Numbered from the stretch's first letter, positions 1 to 5,724 are shown. The stretch is 8,862 bases of DNA from Chloroflexota bacterium (GCA_002712125.1 PASL01000006.1:24779-33640), one strand, 5' to 3'. The notes: generated by a model from the sequence alone, not told the origin. Made by a program: numbers and translations.

Positions 1-377
1 ATGATTATTCAAATATGCCTAAATGTACATATTGCCAACCTCAAATAGCGTCAATAGGACTTAATGAGAAAGAAGCTAGAGAAAAAGGCTTAAGTATTAA
101 AGTTGGAAAAGTGCCATTCCAAGTCGCTGGAAAATCTGTAGCAATTGGTGAACCAAATGGATTTGCAAAGGTTATTACAGATGAAGACTCAGGTGAAATT
201 CTCGGAGCGCATATTATTGGGCCCGAAGCGACTGAATTAATAGCAGAAATTGGAATGCTAAAAATGTTAGAAGGTACTAATCTAGAACTTCAAAAACTAA
301 CTCATGCACACCCTACTTTATCTGAAGCGGTAAAAGAAGCTGGTGCTTCTGTTAACAATGAAGCGATTCATTTTTAG
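1..377 (+). CDS. lpdA: Dihydrolipoyl dehydrogenase (E3), C-terminal part; 5' end outside the window
   Basis: This is the C-terminal dimerisation domain of a pyridine nucleotide-disulfide oxidoreductase. The family reoxidises the dihydrolipoyl groups of 2-oxoacid dehydrogenase or glycine cleavage complexes, passing electrons through FAD to NAD+. The frame is open to the left edge (codons from base 3 read D-Y-S-N before the Met at 15), so that Met is internal and the FAD- and NAD-binding domains lie upstream. Visible family motifs are CTYCQPQIASIGL near the start of the domain, GAHIIGPEATELIAE in the middle, and HAHPTLSEA near the end. The second His of HAHP (codon 309-311) and the following Glu (codon 324-326) form the catalytic His-Glu pair that reaches into the partner subunit. 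The ending AIHF is typical. The gene converges on the minus-strand amidohydrolase with a 7-base gap. A related disulfide reductase is possible, but the motifs favour E3. Confidence 0.93.
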   Translation, partial: DYSNMPKCTYCQPQIASIGLNEKEAREKGLSIKVGKVPFQVAGKSVAIGEPNGFAKVITDEDSGEILGAHIIGPEATELIAEIGMLKMLEGTNLELQKLTHAHPTLSEAVKEAGASVNNEAIHF

Positions 378-384
378 TTAGTTT

Positions 385-1293
385 TTATATTCTATATATT
401 CTTTCAGCGTTTAGCATAAACATTTGGTTTCTTTCCGTTTTTGTAAAACCTTTTGTTATTTGATCGAAAGACTGCCACAGAGTTTTATAATCACTAAAAA
501 GACTATCGACTGGAAAATTTGATGCAAACATACATCTTTTTGGGCCAAAAATCTCTATAGCTTCCATAACGAAAGGCTCAATAGTTGCCTTAGTCCACTT
601 TTTATTCATCATTCCTAAAGCAGATATCTTCACTGCAACATTGTCAGCTTCAGCCAAAATTTTTAGACCCTTTTTCCATAAACTTATACCATCTGGAGAA
701 AGATCTATCGGCATACCTGTATGGTTTAAGATAATAAATATATTAGGAAATTTTGTAGCTAAACTTATGCACTCTTGTAATTGCCATGGCCATACTTGAA
801 GATCAAATGATGCGTTGTATTTTTCTAATAACTTGTAACCCTTTATCCATTTTTCATCCGTGATTAAACCTCCAGACTCAGCAAACCTCAAATTTGGTCG
901 TTTATCATCCCAGTTAAGCATCTGCCTTATTCCACGCCAGTTAGGAAAACTTGAATGCTTGTCTAAAATTTCATCTGCATTTTTTTTATGTAAATTCGCA
1001 AATCCTATTATTGCATTTGGCATACCTCTAGATTTTTCATTATCTGCGATACTTTGCAACCATTTAGTTTCACCTGAAGGATCTAATGATGGATCCCACT
1101 CTGCTTGAACATGAACAGATTTTTTAATAGGAAGATCACCAACTGAATTAATAAAATCCGAGATCAAATAATTTTTTCGGATTTTTTCATAATCTCCTAC
1201 AAAGTGATCTATTCTGTCATCGAGCCAAGGATATGAATTACTACTTAAATCCCATAAGTGATGATGCGCGTCAATAAATTCAGGAATAGTCAT
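385..1293 (-). CDS. COG3618 amidohydrolase, probable L-fucono-/L-rhamnono-lactonase
   Basis: This is a 302-residue metal-dependent hydrolase with a TIM-barrel fold (Amidohydro_2, COG3618), full length for the family. Motifs in order are DAHHHLWDL (residues 8-16, with the strand-1 metal-binding H10-x-H12), SVHVQAEWDP (59-68), RGIRQMLNWD (120-129), SFDLQVWPWQL (162-172), ILNHTGMP (188-195, with His191), VKISALGM (221-228), FASNFPVD (256-263, with Asp263) and the ending NAERIYRI. An in-frame ATG lies 36 bases further upstream inside rhaM. I prefer the start at 1293 because family alignment begins just before the HHH motif and GAGAG sits 5 bases ahead of it. The gene lies 8 bases after rhaM and is probably co-transcribed with it. 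Characterised relatives open aldonolactones made by L-fucose or L-rhamnose dehydrogenases. The exact sugar cannot be read from the sequence, and 2-pyrone-4,6-dicarboxylate or other lactones remain possible. Confidence 0.88.
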   Translation of the reverse strand: MTIPEFIDAHHHLWDLSSNSYPWLDDRIDHFVGDYEKIRKNYLISDFINSVGDLPIKKSVHVQAEWDPSLDPSGETKWLQSIADNEKSRGMPNAIIGFANLHKKNADEILDKHSSFPNWRGIRQMLNWDDKRPNLRFAESGGLITDEKWIKGYKLLEKYNASFDLQVWPWQLQECISLATKFPNIFIILNHTGMPIDLSPDGISLWKKGLKILAEADNVAVKISALGMMNKKWTKATIEPFVMEAIEIFGPKRCMFASNFPVDSLFSDYKTLWQSFDQITKGFTKTERNQMFMLNAERIYRI

Positions 1294-1301
1294 TTTTTCT
1301 C

Positions 1302-1625
1302 TCAATCTAAATGGAATACTTCTTCCCATTCAATCATATTTTTATCAGGATGGGCACCTTTAGGAAGTTCAAAATACTTTGACATTAAGTTTTGCCAATC
1401 TGTATTTATTTTTTCTTTTGACATTCTTTCTAATGCATGCTTAAAAGAATCCTTAACCTCAAAATAACCAAATAATGTACCATCTGGTCTTAAAAAAATA
1501 GAATAGTTTTTCCAGCCATTTTTTCTTAATGCATCAAGCATCTCAGGCCAGACATTAGCATGCCATTCCTTATATTCCTTAATACTTTTTGTTTTAATTT
1601 TCATTTCAAAGCCAACGCGTTTCAA
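1302..1625 (-). CDS. rhaM: L-rhamnose mutarotase
   Basis: This 107-residue protein of the RhaM/YiiL family (COG3254, dimeric alpha-beta barrel) interconverts the alpha and beta anomers of L-rhamnopyranose in the cytoplasm. It matches the family end to end: MKRVGF at the start, EYKEWHANVWPEM (17-29), NYSIFLRPDGTLFGYFE in the centre, a WQNLM segment, and the characteristic C-terminal EEVFHLD. Tyr18 and His22 fall at the positions of the catalytic residues of the E. coli enzyme. The start codon is TTG at 1625-1623. It is supported by a strong GGAGGTG ribosome site 4 bases upstream and by the conserved MKRVGF opening; the next Met (residue 8) would cut off the first beta strand. The gene is followed after 8 bases by the lactonase-type amidohydrolase, which points to non-phosphorylating rhamnose or fucose use. 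Confidence 0.93.
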   Translation of the reverse strand: MKRVGFEMKIKTKSIKEYKEWHANVWPEMLDALRKNGWKNYSIFLRPDGTLFGYFEVKDSFKHALERMSKEKINTDWQNLMSKYFELPKGAHPDKNMIEWEEVFHLD

Positions 1626-1653
1626 TTGACACCTCCAAAAAACAAATTATCAT
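1626..1653 (+). promoter_or_regulatory. Putative sigma-70 type promoter of the plus-strand mutarotase operon
   Basis: A perfect -35 hexamer TTGACA lies at 1626-1631 and TATCAT (5 of 6 to TATAAT) at 1648-1653, with a 16-base spacer. Transcription would start near 1660 and give a short leader carrying the AAAGGAG ribosome site at 1671-1677. The -35 box abuts the rhaM start codon. The call rests on the match to consensus alone, and chance matches are common in A+T-rich DNA. Its place in the only real intergenic gap, upstream of a nine-gene run, supports it. Confidence 0.5.
1630..1636 (-). promoter_or_regulatory. Strong Shine-Dalgarno of rhaM that fixes its TTG start
   Basis: Read on the minus strand this is GGAGGTG, followed by TCAA and then the TTG start codon. 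It is the best ribosome site in the window and explains initiation from a weak start codon. It overlaps the TTGACA box used on the other strand. Confidence 0.8.
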
Positions 1654-1654
1654 A
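1649..1654 (-). promoter_or_regulatory. Possible -10 box for rhaM and the amidohydrolase
   Basis: On the minus strand these bases read TATGAT, a 5 of 6 match to the -10 consensus, and transcription would start just upstream of the rhaM ribosome site. I see no good -35 box at 16-18 bases, so an activator or a different promoter is possible. The box overlaps the -10 of the opposing promoter almost exactly, so the two promoters could not be occupied at once. Confidence 0.3.
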
Positions 1655-1670
1655 CAATTATTACTTACTT

Positions 1671-1677
1671 AAAGGAG
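1671..1677 (+). promoter_or_regulatory. Shine-Dalgarno of the plus-strand mutarotase
   Basis: AAAGGAG lies 6 bases before the ATG at 1684, which is good spacing, and supports that start. Confidence 0.75.
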
Positions 1678-1683
1678 TATATT

Positions 1684-2037
1684 ATGTCAAAGTCCGTTGC
1701 ACAAGTTTTAGATCTTAAAAATGACGAAAAACTTATAAAAGAATATGAAGAATACCACAAAAAAGTATGGCCTGAAGTGTTACAAGGAATTAAGGAAGCT
1801 GGTATAGAAAGAATGGAAATTTTTAGATCTGGGAACCATCTTTTCATGTATTGTATTGTAGACGAAAATTTTGATCCAAATAACGATTTTCCACAGCAAT
1901 CCAAAAATAACAAAAAATCTACAGAATGGAATATATTAATGAAAAAGTATCAACAAAAAGTACCCATTGCAAAAGAAAATGAATGGTGGTCGCTAATGAG
2001 TCGTGCATTTGATACTGAATGGTTCAATGAAAGGTAA
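1684..2037 (+). CDS. COG3254 mutarotase, L-fucose mutarotase-like
   Basis: This 117-residue protein belongs to the same superfamily as RhaM but to a different branch. The catalytic block is present as EYEEYHKKVWPEV (20-32), with Tyr21 and His25 matching RhaM Tyr18 and His22. It then has GIERMEIFRSGNHLFMY in place of the RhaM NYSIF...GTLFGYFE, and it ends in WWSLMSRAFD rather than EEVFHLD. GNxLFM with a EW..LM..YQQ..P segment is the pattern I associate with bacterial L-fucose mutarotases in non-phosphorylating L-fucose clusters. The reaction would be alpha/beta anomer exchange of a 6-deoxysugar. The gene diverges from rhaM across 58 bases and heads the long plus-strand run. The start is ATG with a good ribosome site, and its end overlaps the VanZ-like gene by 11 bases if that gene starts at 2027. 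Substrate assignment is inference. Confidence 0.82.
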   Translation: MSKSVAQVLDLKNDEKLIKEYEEYHKKVWPEVLQGIKEAGIERMEIFRSGNHLFMYCIVDENFDPNNDFPQQSKNNKKSTEWNILMKKYQQKVPIAKENEWWSLMSRAFDTEWFNER

Positions 2038-2422
2038 GTATTATATAATTTTTTCTATTATATGGATGATATTTATTTTTATACTATCTAGCCAAAGTAG
2101 TGAAAAATTTCAAGAAATTAGTTATTCTATAAAATGGTTAAAATTTCAAAGTTTTATTGCACATTTCACACTTTATTTTATCCTTGGATTTTTTTATATG
2201 AATTTTTTACACCTATACGTAAAAAATAAAATTAAAAAGATTTTATATTATTTTTTATTGATTATTTTTTATTCCATATTTGATGAGGTCCACCAATACT
2301 TCGTTCCTGGAAGATTTTTTGAAATTATAGATATATTATTCAATATAATTGGTGCTACAACTCTTGTAATAATCTTTTTATCAAAAAAAAGATCTAATAG
2401 TATTGTTAATAAAAATAAGTAG
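2027..2422 (+). CDS. VanZ-like family membrane protein
   Basis: This small integral membrane protein (131 residues from the ATG at 2027) has about four hydrophobic segments, near residues 5-20, 43-64, 70-86 and 100-118, and a lysine-rich tail. VanZ-like features are SSQSS after the first segment (21-25), a conserved-looking His (H46) in the second, and FDEVHQYFVPGR (85-96), followed by Asp102, Asn106 and Gly109 in the last helix. VanZ-like proteins include the teicoplanin-resistance protein VanZ, but most are uncharacterised and not resistance genes, so no resistance is implied here. A GTG at 2003 would add 8 residues. I chose 2027 because it is an ATG placed right before the hydrophobic segment. 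No ribosome site is evident, so translation is probably coupled to the overlapping mutarotase gene. It ends 2 bases before the next gene. Confidence 0.75.
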   Translation: MKGKYYIIFSIIWMIFIFILSSQSSEKFQEISYSIKWLKFQSFIAHFTLYFILGFFYMNFLHLYVKNKIKKILYYFLLIIFYSIFDEVHQYFVPGRFFEIIDILFNIIGATTLVIIFLSKKRSNSIVNKNK

Positions 2423-2424
2423 AG

Positions 2425-2715
2425 ATGATAAAAAACAATAAAATAAAAATGATTGAAGAAGCAGTAAAATTTGCTGAAGACTTAATATTAACATTAGAAA
2501 ATAAGAACACTAATGAGACTATAAGTAATATAATTTTGCCATGTCTTCATACAGCAAAAACCTATGCTGAAGTAAAAATGTTTGAATCACCAGAAATAAA
2601 AATCAATCTCTCAAAAGCTGCTATTGAAACAAGTTACCTAACTGATAAAAACCCGAAATATGCTCCCTTGTACTCAAAAATTCGAGTTTTACTTGAAGAG
2701 TTTAGTCAAATATGA
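2425..2715 (+). CDS. Uncharacterised 96-residue predicted helical protein
   Basis: I do not recognise this protein. It is soluble-looking and probably all alpha-helical: amphipathic helices around residues 8-25, 30-50, 57-75 and 80-94, many Glu and Lys, one Cys (position 40), no signal peptide and no membrane segment. There is no obvious metal or nucleotide motif. It is likely a real gene because it fits a 2-base gap after the VanZ-like gene and a 4-base ATGA overlap with ybeY, and it has the same codon habits as its neighbours. A second possible start is the Met at 2449, but neither has a convincing ribosome site. Its place directly ahead of ybeY hints at co-translation with RNA maturation or replication genes, but no function can be claimed. 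Confidence 0.65.
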   Translation: MIKNNKIKMIEEAVKFAEDLILTLENKNTNETISNIILPCLHTAKTYAEVKMFESPEIKINLSKAAIETSYLTDKNPKYAPLYSKIRVLLEEFSQI

Positions 2716-3188
2716 GCCACCAAATAGAAATATATGATGAAAAAGAGTTAATTTCTGAAAACTTAGATATTAATACTTTAATAATCAAAGCTTGCAATTT
2801 TACATTAAAAGCAGAAGGAGTTTGTAGTCCCAAATTATTGAGTATAAATTTTACGGATGACAAAGAAATGGCGTTCTTAAACAATAAATATATGGGTTAT
2901 AACAAAACTACGGATGTATTATCGTTTAATGAAATTTCTATCGGAACACAGGAAAAATATAATTGGCCAAAAGAAGAAAAAGTATCACATGAAAGAATTG
3001 GAGAAATAATAATATCTGTTCCCCAGGTAATAAAACAGTGCATGAATAACTTTAATCATGAGTGTGTAAAACTTGTAGTTCACGGATTATTACATATTTT
3101 AGGCTATGATCATGCTTTAAAAAAGGAAGAATTAATCATGTTTAATAAAACTGATGATATATTAAGTTATATATTTAAAAAAAATTAG
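2712..3188 (+). CDS. ybeY: Endoribonuclease YbeY, rRNA maturation factor
   Basis: YbeY is a cytoplasmic zinc-dependent single-strand endoribonuclease involved in 16S rRNA 3'-end maturation and ribosome quality control. This 158-residue protein is full length. The metal site is HGLLHILGYDH (124-134), with His124, His128 and His134, and the other signature TTDVLSF is at 66-72. The GEIIIS strand (98-103) corresponds to the usual GDI-IS. Ahead of TTDVLSF the protein reads LNNKYMGYNK (56-65), so the arginine found at this place in E. coli YbeY (R59) is replaced by Met61. The start ATG at 2712 overlaps the stop of the preceding gene (ATGA), which suggests translational coupling. The gene ends 7 bases before dnaX. 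Outside this window ybeY is often found beside phoH, era or dgk genes, so its position before dnaX is less usual. Confidence 0.93.
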   Translation: MSHQIEIYDEKELISENLDINTLIIKACNFTLKAEGVCSPKLLSINFTDDKEMAFLNNKYMGYNKTTDVLSFNEISIGTQEKYNWPKEEKVSHERIGEIIISVPQVIKQCMNNFNHECVKLVVHGLLHILGYDHALKKEELIMFNKTDDILSYIFKKN

Positions 3189-3190
3189 GG
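3187..3190 (+). promoter_or_regulatory. Ribosome site supporting the TTG start of dnaX
   Basis: AGGG overlaps the ybeY stop codon and lies 5 bases ahead of the TTG at 3196. The codons just upstream of this TTG are ATT, GTA and AGG, with no ATG or GTG, so TTG is the only reasonable start for a protein beginning at the family's usual YRKWRP block. Confidence 0.55.
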
Positions 3191-3195
3191 TAATT

Positions 3196-4809
3196 TTGGA
3201 TAATAAAGTTTTTTATAGAAAATGGAGACCATTTGATTTTGATAATGTTGTTGGTCAAAATCATATTACATCTACTTTAAAAAGAGCCATTCTATCTAAA
3301 AGGATTGCTCATGCATATCTTTTTACTGGACCTAGAGGGGTTGGAAAAACATCAACTGCAAGGATTTTAGCTAAAGCTTTAAATTCAGAAATTAATGACG
3401 ACGGCAACCCTGTTATTGAATCTGAAACATCGAAGGCCATAGATGAAGGGAGATACTTGGACTTAGTAGAAATAGATGCTGCATCAAATAGAAGAATAGA
3501 TGATGTCAGAGATTTATTGGATAGCGTTCAAATTCAACCCACGCTAGGCAAATTTAAAATATATATTATAGATGAAGTTCACATGTTAACTCCTGAAGCT
3601 TTTAATGCACTATTAAAAACTTTAGAAGAACCACCTCCAAATATAGTTTTTATACTAGCGACAACTGACTCACACAAAATCCCAGACACTATCAAAAGTC
3701 GATGTCAAAGATTTGATTTTCGAAGGTTATCTGACGACGATGTTATAGATAGACTGATTGAGATTTGTGATTCTGAAAATATTGAAACAGAGCAAGAAGT
3801 ATTAGAAATTATAGCTAGAATTTCTTGGGGTAGTCTAAGAGATGCTGAAAGCTTACTTGAGCAATTACATATTTCGTACGGAGTTAATAATCAAGAGATA
3901 AAAGAGGAGCAAGCAAGAGAATTTTTAGGCTTAGGGAACTTTGAAATTTGTTTAAGTTTGGCATCTTGTATTATTAATAAAAAATCTAGTGAAGCTTTAA
4001 AAATAATTAACTTAGAATACAACAAAGGAACAAACTTAAATTCTATCTACCAAGGTCTACTTGAAACTCTAAGAAATTCTCTACTCATTAAAGCAGGTAT
4101 ATTAGAGCAAGAAAACCTAGAAAAATATTCGGATGAATTTAGATCCTCAATATCAAAAACCTCTTTAGAAAAAATTCTTGAGATCTTAACAATTTTTTCT
4201 AAAATAAAAATTCACGAATCAGAAAAATTACTAAATTTTGAAATTGCAATAATTGAATCCATAATCGACAAAAAAACGATATATGAGACAAAAATCACTT
4301 CATCAACAATAAGCAAAAAACCAGAACAACCGGAAGTTCAAAATACAATATCATCTGAAGATAACTCTCAGGAAAAATATGATAGCAGTTCAGCTGAAAG
4401 CAAAGTAACTAATTTTCGCAAAGAAAAATCTGGAGATGAAATTAAGTGGGATGACGTAATATACCAAACAAGAAGAACTAAAAATAGGCAATTTAATATC
4501 AGTGCATTATTAAGAAATGTTGAAACGCCCATTGTTACTAACAATAAAATTAAATTAAAGTTCAAAAGTAACGCCATAAAAAAACACTTTATGGATGAGA
4601 TGGAGGACCCAAGATCAAAAAATGCTTTAAAATTAGCAATAAATAAATCTTATGGATCCGAACTTGACCTACAAATTTCTTCACCTAAAGAAGAAAAAAG
4701 TCAATCAGATTCTGCTGAAGAAAAAGAAACTAGCTCATCTATAAAAAAAGCTTTATCTATGGGTGGTAAAATTATTAATAACAAAACATCGGAGGATATA
4801 AATGAATAG
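3196..4809 (+). CDS. dnaX: DNA polymerase III clamp-loader subunit tau/gamma, zinc cysteines absent
   Basis: DnaX is the AAA+ motor of the clamp loader that opens the beta sliding clamp and places it on primed DNA; its long tau form also ties the polymerase to the helicase. This 537-residue protein shows YRKWRP (7-12), VVGQ (18-21), Walker A GPRGVGKTS (45-53), Walker B DEVH (126-129), LATTD sensor 1 (154-158), SRC with the arginine finger Arg169, and GSLRDAESLLEQL (sensor 2 region, about 212-224). Residues 225-360 are the helical collar. A charged low-complexity linker follows, and then a C-terminal DnaX domain (about 418-494, opening KWDD). The four zinc cysteines at E. coli positions 64, 73, 76 and 79 are Ser, Val, Ser and Ser here. 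The start is TTG, and the end overlaps ybaB by 8 bases. Two in-frame A7 runs with near -1 stops could yield a short form, which is unproven. Confidence 0.95.
   Translation: MDNKVFYRKWRPFDFDNVVGQNHITSTLKRAILSKRIAHAYLFTGPRGVGKTSTARILAKALNSEINDDGNPVIESETSKAIDEGRYLDLVEIDAASNRRIDDVRDLLDSVQIQPTLGKFKIYIIDEVHMLTPEAFNALLKTLEEPPPNIVFILATTDSHKIPDTIKSRCQRFDFRRLSDDDVIDRLIEICDSENIETEQEVLEIIARISWGSLRDAESLLEQLHISYGVNNQEIKEEQAREFLGLGNFEICLSLASCIINKKSSEALKIINLEYNKGTNLNSIYQGLLETLRNSLLIKAGILEQENLEKYSDEFRSSISKTSLEKILEILTIFSKIKIHESEKLLNFEIAIIESIIDKKTIYETKITSSTISKKPEQPEVQNTISSEDNSQEKYDSSSAESKVTNFRKEKSGDEIKWDDVIYQTRRTKNRQFNISALLRNVETPIVTNNKIKLKFKSNAIKKHFMDEMEDPRSKNALKLAINKSYGSELDLQISSPKEEKSQSDSAEEKETSSSIKKALSMGGKIINNKTSEDINE
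4791..4795 (+). promoter_or_regulatory. Shine-Dalgarno of ybaB
   Basis: GGAGG inside the dnaX 3' end lies 6 bases before the ybaB ATG at 4802. It is one of only a few near-perfect ribosome sites in the plus-strand run, so ybaB is probably translated more strongly than its neighbours, as expected for an abundant small DNA-binding protein. Confidence 0.7.
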
Positions 4810-5107
4810 AAATATGTTAAAACAGGCACAACAAATGCAGGCTAAATTAGCTCAAATACAAGAAGAAATAGCCAATACAAAAACAGAATCAACTTCTGGG
4901 GGAGGTGTAGTAAAGGCAGTGGTAATTGGAACCTCTAAAATAGAATCTATAACTATAGATCCAAAAGCAGTAGACCCTGAAGATATTGAATTGCTACAAG
5001 ACTTAATTTTAGCGGCTGTAAATGACGCTTTTGAAAATGCACAAAAACTAGCAAACGAAAAAATGGGGCAAATAACAGGAGGATTAAACATCCCCGGATT
5101 GATGTAG
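4802..5107 (+). CDS. ybaB: YbaB/EbfC family nucleoid-associated protein
   Basis: This 101-residue member of the YbaB/EbfC family is full length. These are small dimeric, DNA-binding, nucleoid-associated proteins shaped like tweezers. Typical features are the N-terminal helix MLKQAQQMQAKLAQIQEEI (5-23), a Gly-rich turn SGGGVVKAVV (32-41), the strand IESITIDPKAVDPEDIELLQDLI (47-69), a helix ending NAQKLANEKM, and the C-terminal GGLNIPGLM. The start overlaps the end of dnaX by 8 bases in another frame and has a strong ribosome site. dnaX-ybaB-recR is one of the best conserved gene orders in bacteria, which supports all three calls. Relatives bind DNA with limited sequence preference and have been linked to nucleoid structure and repair, but the precise role of the protein is unresolved. 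Confidence 0.95.
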   Translation: MNRNMLKQAQQMQAKLAQIQEEIANTKTESTSGGGVVKAVVIGTSKIESITIDPKAVDPEDIELLQDLILAAVNDAFENAQKLANEKMGQITGGLNIPGLM

Positions 5108-5115
5108 TTATAAAT

Positions 5116-5724
5116 ATGAATAATCATAATTCAACCGTTCCAGCTGTAACTAGACTAATAGAAGCTTTTCACAGGCTTCCTGGAGTTGGCCCAAAAACAG
5201 CTCAAAGATATACCTATCATTTAATTAAGATGCCTGAAGAAATAGCAAAAGAATTTTCTGAAGCAGTTTTAGGCATTAAGGAAAAAATTACTTTTTGTAA
5301 TTTGTGCTCAAATATTTCACAAGAAGAAATTTGCTTGTTGTGTAGTAATTCTAATAGAGATAATTCAAAAATTTGCATTGTTGAAGAGCCTCTAGATATA
5401 ATACCGATTGAAAGAACAAGAGCATACAATGGGCTTTACCAAGTCCTACATGGTGTTATTTCTCCAATGAATGGAATAGGTCCAGAAAATTTAAAAATAG
5501 ATAAATTACTGGAAAGAATTAAATCTGAAAATATTGAAGAAATCATAATTGCAACTAACCCAAAACTCGAAGGCGAAGCGACAGCAATGTATATCCAAAA
5601 TCTGGTAGGACCATTAAAAATAAAAATCACTAGACTTGCAAGGGGACTTCCCAGTGGTTCAGATATAGAATATGCTGATGATTCAACATTAGAACACGCA
5701 TTAAATAGTAGATCTGAAATTTAG
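5116..5724 (+). CDS. recR: Recombination mediator protein RecR
   Basis: RecR forms a ring-shaped clamp that works with RecO (and RecF) to displace SSB and load RecA on gapped DNA. This 202-residue protein is full length. In order it has a helix-hairpin-helix region with LPGVGPKTAQR (21-31), a complete C4 zinc finger (Cys61, Cys64, Cys73, Cys76), a Toprim domain opening with CIVEEPLDI (87-95), and the C-terminal Walker-B-like block TRLARGLPSGSDIEYADDSTLEHAL (172-196, overall). In that last block the commonly seen GLPVGGDLEYAD reads GLPSGSDIEYAD, a mild variation. It follows ybaB after 8 bases without a clear ribosome site, so re-initiation after ybaB is likely. RecO follows after another 8 bases, so both mediator partners are made together. 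Confidence 0.96.
   Translation: MNNHNSTVPAVTRLIEAFHRLPGVGPKTAQRYTYHLIKMPEEIAKEFSEAVLGIKEKITFCNLCSNISQEEICLLCSNSNRDNSKICIVEEPLDIIPIERTRAYNGLYQVLHGVISPMNGIGPENLKIDKLLERIKSENIEEIIIATNPKLEGEATAMYIQNLVGPLKIKITRLARGLPSGSDIEYADDSTLEHALNSRSEI

Noticed and set aside
385..410. Short A/T inverted repeat (TATAT ... ATATA) near the end of the amidohydrolase as a terminator
   Set aside because: The stem is about five A/T pairs with no GC pairs, and such repeats are common in this composition.
860..1108. Plus-strand open frame of 82 codons inside the amidohydrolase
   Set aside because: It lies antisense to a clearly conserved gene, has no ribosome site, and its product has no recognisable domain; a shadow frame.
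1294..1329. Upstream ATG at 1329 as start of the amidohydrolase
   Set aside because: It would add 12 residues (MGRSIPF...) overlapping the end of rhaM. The family begins near MTIPEFIDAHHH, and GAGAG precedes the ATG at 1293.
1665..1913. Minus-strand frame opposite the plus-strand mutarotase
   Set aside because: It overlaps the mutarotase catalytic block and its ribosome site; the mutarotase match is far stronger.
2003..2026. GTG at 2003 as start of the VanZ-like gene
   Set aside because: It adds 8 residues of no family character and has no ribosome site; the ATG at 2027 directly precedes the membrane segment. Not fully excluded.
2027..2422. Glycopeptide-resistance vanZ gene
   Set aside because: Only the broad VanZ-like family is supported. 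No vanA-type cluster genes are nearby, and the family is mostly unrelated to resistance.
4852..5127. Minus-strand 91-codon frame covering ybaB
   Set aside because: It is the antisense of a well-conserved ybaB gene, with no independent evidence.
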